Under the pieces are notes generated by a model. The model made no database searches. It was not told where the DNA came from and saw only the letters and a list, made by a program, of their open reading frames with translations. This document shows positions 41,801 to 53,000 of a DNA stretch of 64,000 nt, in pieces. This DNA is from Durusdinium trenchii (Eukaryota > Sar > Dinophyceae > Suessiales > Symbiodiniaceae). A program made the translations under genes and the position numbers. Positions within the stretch are counted from its first letter, which is position 1. Each line of letters starts with the position of its first letter. The DNA is taken from assembly GCA_963970005.1 (NCBI GenBank), contig CAXAMN010029116.1, positions 250,717-314,716 of the forward strand, given 5' to 3'.

Positions 41801-43852
41801 CAGTTCGAGCGCTTCTTCAAGGAAGCTCTCCCCCGCCTAGTAGCCAACTTAGCCTAGCTAACTTAGCCTAGTAGCTTACTAGTCGCCTTACTTGATTAAG
41901 TAGGCGCCTTACTGGCGGGGGCCACAGGCTTAAAAAGAAGGCATCAAGTAGGTCGTATTGTATGAGTTTGTCCGTTCCCGTAAGGCAACCATCGGAGTCT
42001 TCGGTGTGGACCAGTCGACTGGAGCAGCTTGAATCTCAGCGCGAGTGACCGTTTCAGCAATCCGTTTCATCAATGAGTCAAGTAGACTTGTCATGGTATG
42101 GCTTGAAGTCAACGAAGTCCACTCACATTGGTGATTTGATTCATAGGAAAGAACAGGCAATGATCGAAAACATTTGGCAACCGTTTTGATACCTTTGACA
42201 ATCATTTAATAGGGCCCCATCAGTTAGCATTTAAGTTCTCAAAACGGAATGCCAGTTGGTCGGGTGGTTACCAGTTCCGATGAATTGTATAACTCTGCTT
42301 TTGATTTGCTGCGCCTGCACTGAAAGCCTCTTTGGCTTTCATGGTGTCAGTCGGGCCTAGGTGACATGCATGCGCTCTTTGTACGACCCCAACGAGGGGA
42401 GATCGATGAAGGACAGTGAATCGCTGGCTCATTGTTGCCACTAGATGCCACTGGTCACTAGCCAGCCCTTTCTCAGTTTTTTTTTGAGTGCATTTTTCAG
42501 TTCAGCTGCCATGACAACAAGGGGGCTTGCAGTCGGCAGGCCAAGCATGACCGTCACGTGAACCACTCGGAAAACGATCCACTCGCGCAGAAAGAGCGTG
42601 GCCGCCCAGCACGGGCCAACGCAGGGTAGACGGGTAGACCCAAAGTGTGTATGGACAGTTCAAACCTTGGAGATATTGAAGGCTTGGGTAGGGCTCCACT
42701 CGACTGTGTTGGTTGTGTACATTCTTTTGCCAGGGTCTCTTGATGCCACAAGTCCCCATGTTGGATGACAAAAGGCCTTTTGACTAAGGCGCCAGTCAGA
42801 TCCGCACTCGCATGCTGTGATCCTTGATCCATTTTTTGGTGGCTCTGACGTGATTTGGGGATGGGGGGCTGTAGGGACATGAAGTTGAGGCTCACAAGAG
42901 TAAAATTTGTTTGCAGCTTGCACACTGGAATTGTGCACGTTCCTTAGGCTATATACCGGGTGAGACTGAAACAAGACGCCGCATCATCTACGGTATTCCT
43001 TTGTGCAAGAAGGTGTTTCTTTTAGCAACCAATTCTTGCACGACAGGTCGAATCGCTTACGTGCCGGATCTAGGCACGATGCTTTAAGCCAGCTAAGCTT
43101 TGTTTATATATGGTCTGGGGCCTGGGGTGTATGGGGTGCAAGAGGACAAAACGACCCTCAACCACATATCGTGTTCATCTGATGTATTCTTCCATGTACT
43201 TTGCCAACTTGACAAATAATGCTCAACCCAGACCCATACCTGCCTGACTGTTGTTTATCGCTGCGCAAAGATTCAAAGAGGCATGGACCTCATCCGGCAA
43301 TTCCACTATGACATTGAGGCCAGGGACCAGGGACACACTTCGTCTACCTCTAATAGACGACTCGCAAAGCTTATTCTTGTTGGGTAGTTTTTCAGTTTAC
43401 CAGAGTCTGGAGTTTTTGTGCTCCACGTTGCAACTGGCTGTGGCATGTCGTGCACAAACAGTTCAACAAGAAAACTCGGGTTGATTGTGAAGGCAGGGAC
43501 ACTGGCGGCTCGTGGCACGATTTCCTCTGGCCCACCAGGCCTCACCGGCAGGGCGTCACTGGCAGCATGCATTGTGCTTTATTGTTTTCAGATGGCTTGG
43601 AGTGCAGGTCTGGCAACCAGCAACGTTTGTTGCTGAAGGTGTATATTCTTACCTCTTGCTTTAGATTCCCGTAGAGAAGTCTCAAGGATAGATTGTTTGC
43701 TGGCAGAAGGTCACAAGCCTCTCAACTCTGTCATTCAGTGCCTTTTTTGGCCCGAGTCAGCAAGGCTGTGCCAAGCTAGCCTCCCTTCAGCTCTGAATCA
43801 ATACACTTGTGGGAGTGGGATCCTTTTGTGGGTCCAGGAGGAATCTTCAGAG

Positions 43853-44062
43853 ATGAAGAATGACACCACGTCAATCAGAGCTCGCATTGTGGCGGGCTTT
43901 CTCACTGCGCTCCCCATTACGCTGATCAGCTTGGCTTCTTGCATTTCATATGCACACCTCATCGAGCCCATTGGAAGATATCAGCCTCTATCTGTGGCTT
44001 TGCTCAGTTCCGCCAGCATATTTTCAGCAGGAATTGGAAACTTGATTCACAATGTCGCTTGA
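43853..44062 (+). CDS. first recognised SulP transporter exon
   Basis: From the ATG at 43853 it encodes about 65 residues with two hydrophobic segments (IVAGFLTALPITLISLASC; LSVALLSSASIFSAGIGNLI). The frame closes at 44060. The next conserved piece is 11 kb downstream, past the copia element. A signal or cytosolic N-terminal extension could lie upstream. Confidence 0.5.
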   Translation: MKNDTTSIRARIVAGFLTALPITLISLASCISYAHLIEPIGRYQPLSVALLSSASIFSAGIGNLIHNVA

Positions 44063-47000
44063 CTTGCAAGCGCTGGAGTGTTTCAAAAACACACATGACC
44101 ATGGTCACCATGGGTACACTGGATACAAGTAGGGTTCCTTGCTTGATACAGGCATGATGTTGAGAATTTAAATGTTGTTGCGAGTCGGAAACAAGTCCGC
44201 ACAAAACAAGAAGTGTACCAAGCACTCTTGAAACCCCTTCGAACCGTTCGAAACCAGCCATTAACTTGGCAACGTTTGGCTCAAGAAAGAAAAGGTCCGA
44301 GTGAATTGCACTCACATGGGTTATGAGCCCAACCCGGTAGCTGAAGACCACCCCGTTTGTTCGGGTTGATGGCCGCCATGGACCGAAGACGATCTTCGTC
44401 GAAGGCGCAAAGACAAAGCGCCGATGAGCAGCTGGAGGAGATGCTGCAGGAGCATCGAGCAAAGTCGGCCCCACCCAGGAGATCGCAATCTCTGGAGCCG
44501 AGCACGAGCATGGCCCCTGCGCTGAAGAGGACCGCGGCAACGCCAAAGCAGACCCCGGTCCAAGCAAGACCTCAGGAGACGGTGCAAGTGCCGATGTTCA
44601 CGGATGTGCCTCCGCTGCCGGCGGGATCTAATCTACTTCCTCTTCCTCGTGGAGCGCAAGGGGAGCCTGGTGGTGGCTTTGGAACAGGTGCAGCTGCTCT
44701 ACTTCATCAGGCCAGAGAAGCTTTTGGTGGGCTGAGCTTCTTGTCTGCACCTTTCCCAGGGAATGCCTTGGGGAGTGGAATCCATGCCCAACTACCGGTC
44801 CTTCCAGAACGTGGAGATCTCGGCGGTCCTCATGATGGTGGTGCTCTACCCGCAGGTCAAGTCCAAGTTCAAGGGGCACTACAAGCGGGACAAGGTCAAC
44901 GACCAGGAGCTGGACCACATGGAGAACCAGTTCAGGGTGCAAGTGGGAGTCCACCAGGGCTCAGTCAAGTTCAAAGTTCGCCGATCAACCCATGGACAGC
45001 TGCCAAATTGCAAGAACAACAAGCCGGTGTGGCGGGCAGCGTTGGACCTACGGATCGGGTGGAACTATTTCGTCTTCAATGTCTTCGCGAGGCTGAGCAG
45101 CGGTTCGCGGAGGGTGTCAAACAGATGGTGGGTGAGGGAAGGACCTCATCGAACGCCTCTTTCAAGTCCGTTCCAGAGGGCTCAGGTGTTGGCGGACAAC
45201 CTGTTGATGGTGGCAGTGGGCAACCCGCTGGACAAGGACATCATCTTCAAGGGGGACAAGGCCTACAACCGGGCGCTGGCACACAACTTATGTCGTCTTC
45301 GGTGTCTTCGGGGACTACTATGAATGGTCAACATCCTGGCATGCAAGGAGCTGGGATGGGGACGATGGTGAACGGTCAGAACCCTGGCATGCAAGGAGCC
45401 GGGACTATGACGGCGAATGGTCAACATCCTAGCATGCAAGGAGCTGGGATGGGGACGATGGGAATGGGACCTACAGGACCATGCTATCCTTGGCCCTACC
45501 CTGCTGGCATGGGATCAGGGGGTGGAGGTGGTGGAGTCGCTGGACCTCCTCACGGTGGTGGACATAGCGGTGGTGCTGGTCTTGGAGGTGAAGAAGGCAT
45601 GAACGAAAGCCTTCGCAATGTTGAGTTGCCAATTTTGCCCTTGGAAGCCAACTCATTGACCTTCGGCGATTGGTTGGTTACCATAGAGTCACTACTTGCA
45701 GATGTAAGTTCGTCGGCAGGAGATTGGTGGGCCACAACCATCAAAGGGGTCGAGGAGCACTATGCGACATGGTTGTCCTCGGAACCTCTCCAACGGCTCA
45801 GGCTGGATCCAGGACCCTCTGCGGCGGCAACCAAGTGGCCGAGGACGGAGAGGAGAATGACCAGTTTGCTGCTGCAGGCGGTGCCTGAAGTGATTCGGTC
45901 GGAAGCAGTGGCTGCGAGGAAGTTGAGTGCTTCGCATCTGCTGTTTACGTTGTTTGTAAAGGATGAACCTCATCCGTTACTTGACGGCCCTGAAGACTTC
46001 TGGACCAATGTCGGAAGTCGCTTCAAACCTGAGGCAATGGCGTCGGTGGTGGAACAGGGCACAAGAGCTGGCGGTGATGTTGCCGGACCCGGTGATTCTC
46101 GCGGGCGTCCTGACCAAGACCTCGGACTACGTCGCCAAGACGGGCGCTCAAGCGGCATACAGACTTGCTGTGTGTCGTCAACAGTTGAACATTGACACCC
46201 GACCTACGACGGACGCGATCAAGACCTTTGCGGAGCTGTTGCAGGCCGAGAGTGAAGAGTTGGCTCATGGTGTCAATGGTGCAGGAACTACGAAAACGGC
46301 TCCTGCGGTGAAATCTATGACCTTGGCTTCAACGACGGCAACCACAACTATGAATGGTGGAGGTGGGCAAGGGTGGTGCTGGAGAAGGCCGGCACGATTG
46401 TCGTTTTTGGTTGAGTGAAAAAGGATGTCGCAGGGGTGATCACTGCAAGTTCAAGCACTCCCTGTTGAACCCCAAGGACAACAGATGCTTCCATTGCTCA
46501 GGTCTCAACCACACTCGTAAAGACTGTCCTCACATCGTCAAAACAAAGGAGGTGAATGAGGAGAGCGCGAAGGTGGCCAAGGTGAAGGGCAGTGACAGCA
46601 AGCCGACTACCCCGGAACGGGTGGGAGGTCAACATAAAAACAAGGAGGCGAACGACGTCGAGCCGGAGAAGCAGGTGAAGGAGGATGACAACACTCCCGC
46701 TGGTGACTCTGGAGGCACTACGGCGTCAGCTGAGTTGGGTGGCTTGGTTGGGCAGGCCGCAGCGTTGTTGAAGTCGCTGCACTCCGTGACGTTGAAGGCG
46801 ATCAACGTGAAGTCGCTGGACATGGGCACTGGGGCGGCGTTGGGTGAGTCTCTGGGTCTCCTAGACGGGGGAGCTACGCATCCTTTAAGGATGGCTCTGG
46901 AAGGGGAGATCGAGAAGGCCGAGTTAGTGACGGTGGAGCTGGCACATGGTCAGATCCAGCTGCATCAAGATCCAGCAACTGGAACGCTCTTGTCGCAGCA

Positions 47001-50000
47001 GCCGGTGGAACCAATAGTCCCGGTTCGGGGACTGGTGGATCTGGGTTACAAGATGACATGGTCCAGATCTGGTTGTACTGTTGAACACCCGAGAAGGGGA
47101 ACGATCGTGTCGCACCTTCGGGATGCATGCGAGAAGGACGCCTTGCTGCTCATTCATGAGATTGAGGCCGCGGAGCGTCGCAAATACCTGGACATCGAGC
47201 AGGAGGACAACCTGGACCCCGAGGTGATGAAGTGGTGGGAACATCGATTCCCTGAAGTGCCTCGACGAATCTTCAGGTACATGGCGGAGGAACCGGAGGA
47301 CCCGAAGAAGGTTGTTGAGGGCGAAAAAGGTGATCCTGCATCTATTTGCTGGTGAACGTGCTCAAGAATGTTTGGAGCTGCAGGATCACGGATGTGAAGT
47401 CATTGCTCATTGCGTTGGATGTGATGCATGGAAAGGATCAGGACATCCACAACCCTGTTTTGTGGGCATTCTTGGTCTCCTTGGCGAAGCAAGGTTCCTT
47501 GGCGGTGATCCTGGGAGGACCTCCACGTCGGTCGGTTTCGAGATTGCCTTTCCGGAGACCTGGACCTCGGCCCCTACGAGATCGTCATGAACATCGCTTT
47601 GGACTACCACATCTTTCAGCAGGAGAACAACGGCTGGCAGATCATGATGCCGCCCTTGTGTTGAAACAAGTGGGGTTGTGCCACATGGCGGAAGAAGCTC
47701 GGAGGGATTTGGAGGTGGCTCGCGATCCCACAGGCTTCCTGCTTGAGTCTCCAGCAGACCCGGTGTCCATGGCGGCGGAATCTCAGGTGCCTTCCTTTTG
47801 GACGTGGCCGGAACTTCGTGGGCTGGAGATGGAGGAGAACATGGCTATGGTTACCTTCGATCAAGGAGCTATGGGTCATAAGAAGAGAAAACCTACAACA
47901 ATCATGACGAACTTGCCGCACATGAAGGACTTGCACAACCTCCTCGCCAAGAACCTGAAGGATGAAGCGCTTCCGGACTCCGCGGAGGAAAGCATTGCGC
48001 AGTCCAAGTCATGGGCTTTGTGGGCACCAGGGCTACGCGCAGCCATCAAAAAGGCCATCCAGATCTACTTGGAAAACTTCGTGGAGGTGAAACCCAAGGT
48101 GGCCGCGATGAAAGCCAAGGAGGTGGAGGGGTGGAAGAAACACTTTGCCCTGGGCCATCGACCGTTCCGCAGGGACTGTCGTCTGTGCATTGAACAGATG
48201 GGGTCACAAAAGCCTCATCGCAGAAGGTCTATGGAAGACCGAATGTCATCAGCGTGGTCGGTGTCAGTGGACATTGTGGGCTCGTTGACCAACGCAGTGG
48301 ATCTGGTCACTAAAAGACCAGTCAAGTATGCCCTCATGGCGGTGGCGTTGGTTCCCGACTACACCCAGGAGATTAAGGCCGTGAAGGATGGGGATGGACT
48401 TCACGACCAAGGTGACCAAGGAGAGCGCCAAGAAGATGAGGAGCAGCCAAGTGGGGGGGGTGTCCAGCCGGACTCACAGGGGCCCACCGAAGGCGCTGTG
48501 GGTGACCCTGCGGCCGAACTCGGTGAAGAGGCGCAGGAGGAGGAGGAGCAGGACATCTTGAACCCGGACATGGACTACGACGAGGCAGCGTTCGCGGCAG
48601 TTGGAGGCTAGCCAGAAGAAGCTCCCGGTTCGCCACGTGGTGCACATGGAGCCGCTGGAATCTCGTGCTCAGGAGATGGTGATCGAGGCCATGCAGAGGA
48701 CCCTGATCAAGTTCCGAGCTATGGGGATAGCCACAAATCGACTTCATTCAGACCGAGCCAAGGAGCTGTTGAGTCGACAAATGCACAAGTGGTGCGCAAC
48801 AATGGGCATCTTGCAGACGTTCACGGCCGGTGATGATCCGGCCTCCAATGGCCACATCGAGTCTGAGGTGAACCAACTGAAAAGAAAGACTCGGGTGAAA
48901 CTGGCGGAGGCAGGTTGTGGACGAGAAGCTTGGCCCATGGCTATGAGGTATGCCACGGAGGAAAGAAGGCGACAACAGCTGGAGGCTTTGGGAGTCCCTA
49001 TGTTGCCGATGATCCCCTTCTATGCCACGGTCTATGTCAAGATGAAGAAATGGCATAAAGAAGGTGGCCTGGCAGCTCCCTTTGTTCGAGGTCGACTTCT
49101 ATGTCCGTGCCCGTTGATGAGTGGTGGGTGGGTGGTTGAACTCACCGATGGAAAGATCTTGCACGTCAGGGAGGCGGTTCAGCCCAATATGGAGGCGGAG
49201 GAACTACGACCGCTTCCTGATGCAGGTCCTGAAGTTGCACTTCAACTGGAGGAGGAACCACAGCCTGGAAAGCCAACGCACAGGGTGGTGGGAAAACAAC
49301 CTCCTACAAGTGAACCACAAGTACCAGGTCCACCACGGGCTTCGAATCCTACAACGGGGGGGGGCTTCTTCGCCTTTGTCAACTTCGCGCAAAGCTACAT
49401 CAGGTGGGGATGCAGCTGCGTCGTTGGACCCTCAGCCCGTGGACAAGGAGGACATCTGGCAAGACCAACCGCTGGACTTCCCTATATCGTCGACGGCGAC
49501 TTCCGCAAGAGGTGTCAGAGCTATAAGGACGCTGGGCACGGGGGAGGAAGAGGCGCAGGGCTATGTGGGGAAGCGGCTGGTGAAGTTTGATAAGGTGCAA
49601 CAGGTGTGGGAGCATCAACATGAAGTTGTGCAAGCCCAACTACAGCAATGGTTGGACTACGTGCCGGAGAATGAAGAGCAGGGCAGGGTTCAGGGGAACT
49701 TTGTGGAGCACTTCGTGGGTTGGCGCGACGAGATCGAGGGTCGCCTGGCCGAGCTGGCGCGCAAGGAGCAGAGCGAAAGGGTGCGATTGGCCAGGCAAGC
49801 TGGTGACGCCGTGCTGCAAACAGTGACGGTGCCGCTGAGTGAAGTGCGTGCAAACCCTGAGGAGTGGAAGCCGGCCTTTGAGCATGAATACAATGTCCTG
49901 GTGGGTGACACCTCCGCAGTTCGGCCAGTTCCAAGAGCTTCACTTCCACACAACACTGAATTAGTGCCTGGCAAAATGGTGTGCGTCCGCAAGGGCGGAA

Positions 50001-53000
50001 CCGGTGCAAAACGTGCCCGCGCAGTCATATGCGGGAACATGGCCACACCCGGCGCAGACCCGCCACCAGAAAACAGCCCAGGAGGGGCTTACGCCTCAGG
50101 TGCTGACGGCACTTTGATCAGAGCGGCAATACGCCAAGCAGCGCATCAAGAGTGGCGGGTGAGCTCGCTAGATGTCAAATCGGCGTTCTTACAGGCACCA
50201 CGCCGTACCTGAAAATGCTCGACCAGTTGCTGTCGAACCTCCTCGCATCATGGTCCAGTTGGGCGTGGCGGCGGCAGACGAAGTGTGGTTGATAGATCAA
50301 GCCCTTTACGGGTTTACCAGTTCACCAGCACATTGGGCGGTTCACAGGGAGTTCTTCCTCGAGGTGACGCGCGAGCGCAACTTGTGGAGGGTGATGAAGC
50401 AGGGATGTGCACAGCCGCAAGGGCTACTGTTGGTCTACGTTGACGACCTCCTAGTGCTCAGTGGGGAGGAGGTGCACCAGGCCCTGATCCGTGAAATCCA
50501 AAGTCACTGGCAAACGTCGGTGCCGGAGGAGGTGAACCACCAGCAGTGGGTCAGGTTCTGTGGCTATGAGATGAAGCGCTTCGAGGACCAGATCATGTTG
50601 GGGCAGCCTTCCTATCTCGGGGACTTGATCAAGCGGCGACAGGTTACTGGCAAGAGGTCCTCACCTATGGCCAAGGACATGATGCCTCCTGAAGAACTTG
50701 AACAAGATGTAACTGTTGCTCACATCCGCGAAGCTCAGTCCGTCGCGGGGGAAATTTTGTGGATCGCCTTGAGGTCCAGGCCGGACTTGTGCTATGCGGT
50801 GAGCATGTTGGGACGGCAGGTAACCAAGAATCCAAAATGGGCTGTCGCCTTAGGGGAGCAGATTCTGGAGTACCTCAACGAGACCCCCGAGCTCTACCTG
50901 TTCTATGGACCTTGCAGGCCAGGAGATCGAGGACCTGATGGCGACCTTCCCAAAGAGCGCAGCGTGAATGTGGTGGAGATGTACAGTGATGTGTCGTTCG
51001 CTCCGCAAGGTGGTCGAAGTGTTCAAGGCATTGCTGCAATGTTGGGTGGCGCGCTCATCCAGTGGGAGACTTCCAGGCAAACCTGTATGGCTCTGTCCAC
51101 AGCAGAGTCAGAGTTGTACTCCTACCAAAAGGTCCGTGTTACTTAGGCCAGAACAGTTACTTATAAATTACTTACAAACTTACTTATACTGACTTATGAC
51201 CTTACTACTTAGACCAACTTATAACCATACTTATAAGTAGGCTAAGTAGAGCGCAGGTGTTTGACAAGAGCTTGTTTTTTTTAACTTTTTTAACTTTTTT
51301 ACAAAAACCTGTTTTTTGAGGTTGTAAATTGTTATGTTTTAAGATTTTTTTTTGTAAATCCTGGGTTTTTTCATTGTGTGAGTGCTCTTCTAAAACCATC
51401 CCTGTTTGTAGACCAAAGAGGGGCGAGGCAGCCGCCTGTTGAACATGTCAGTTCCTACAGCGGTGACACCGCCACCTAAAGCGGACACACCGCCAACCCC
51501 ACATAATTAAACGCAACAGCGACAAAACAAAGCGGTGTGTGGGTCAGCGTGGTAATTCTTTTTCACAGCAAGGTAGTGAGCACATCATCGTCCCATCGCC
51601 ACCACGGAGGTAGCGTCCATGACTCGCTCAAAGCAGGCGTGAACAAATGGGACTCTTGGCTTTGCCAAAACGCGTCCCCAGTTCCGTGACTTCAGGCACT
51701 GCAGCTTCTTCAAGTCTTCAACCAAAAGCTATATGCGGTTTGCTCTCCAAAAACGATTTCCTCCACCACACCAGCAATACCAATGGCCTAGAGAGAGCTT
51801 TCCTACAGAAACCGAGGCAATCAAGAAACAAGGGAGTTCCTTTTTCCTTTGGTGAACGCTCAATGTGGCCAGACATCTGACGACTACATCTGACGACACT
51901 CGACCTCACCCTGACTACACACGATGTCAGAACGAAGTCAGGCCCGACGACACCCTGACGACACACACGATGTCAGAACGAAGTCAGGCCCGACGACAAC
52001 CTGACGACACACGATGTCAGAACGAAGTCAGGCCCGACGACACCCTNNNNNNNNNNCACGATGTCAGAACGAAGTCAGGCCCGACGACGCCCTGACGACA
52101 CACGATGTCAGAACGAAGTCAGAAGGAAGTCAGACGATGTCAGGCCATCACTACGGGCAGGCTCTCCTTTCAACACCAATCTCGGAGATTGCACTTCCTC
52201 CCATTCCTTTCTCTCAACACACGCCCACGTGTTTCGCAGATGCACGCGAAAGGGTACCCTTCTTTCCTTTCCTCCCCTATCTTTTTTCCATTCAAACCCG
52301 GCCGAATGTTACAAACCTACAGCGGACACACCGCCCCCCTAACCTATACTTACAGCGGACACACCGCCACTTATAACCTCAACTGCGGTCTCTCACAGCC
52401 ATCTATAGATCGAATTCGCCTGCAGCGGGTACACCGCCCAACAAACGCTTTTCACCCTGTTCATATAGGGCTCTCTGTCTGTGTCTGTATGTGTGTGCGT
52501 AATGATGTTCACGTCTATAGAATTTCTTTTATGTTTGCAACAGCCCACAAAAAACGAACTACAGAATGGAATATCTTATGAAACTTTGCCCACTCAACTA
52601 ACCCTCAGCAATTTCATATCAAGGGGCTGTAATGTTGACATTACGCTGTAGACTGCTGATTCCAGCGTTTTAATCAAATCCACACACAAAAACCTTAAAG
52701 AAATCAACTTTTTCATGACATTTTTAAGAAAACCATGAAAAAACTTTGAAAAATTAGGTTTTTGTAAGTAGGCTAAGTGCGCCCCTAAGTAGAATAAGTA
52801 GGTTTTCGCTTCCGTACTATTCCGACTTATAACTGACTTATAAATGACTTATAATTTTTGTATATACACTGTATCTAGCGTAAGTCTGGCCGAATACTTA
52901 TGGACACTTAACCCATTTACCATCACATATAACCTTACATATCCACACATATAACCTTACATATCCAAACATATATCTACGATATGTAAGGCGGACCTTG

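Larger units (their letters stand above)
36100..43850. other. no recognised gene, scattered exon-like pieces
   Basis: Frames that read like protein but are unassigned include: 36100-36292 (+), directly flanking the retroelement (ERAGTSEGAEAFDPITKKSA); 39010-39180 (+); and 41930-42205 (-, MTSLLDSLMKRIAETVTRAE). A hydrophobic piece at 40760-40850 (+, MMSMLGIMNIPQCVASAAVG) is vaguely like a sugar-transporter helix. None is secure. A CA-repeat lies near 41430-41440. Three CTACTAG repeat arrays are given separately. Confidence 0.35.

Noticed and set aside
44763..45323. Alternative gag frame with Lys-rich sequence
   Set aside because: The neighbouring frame is open for over 500 codons and carries the Gly-rich repeats and gag core, so this one is a shadow.
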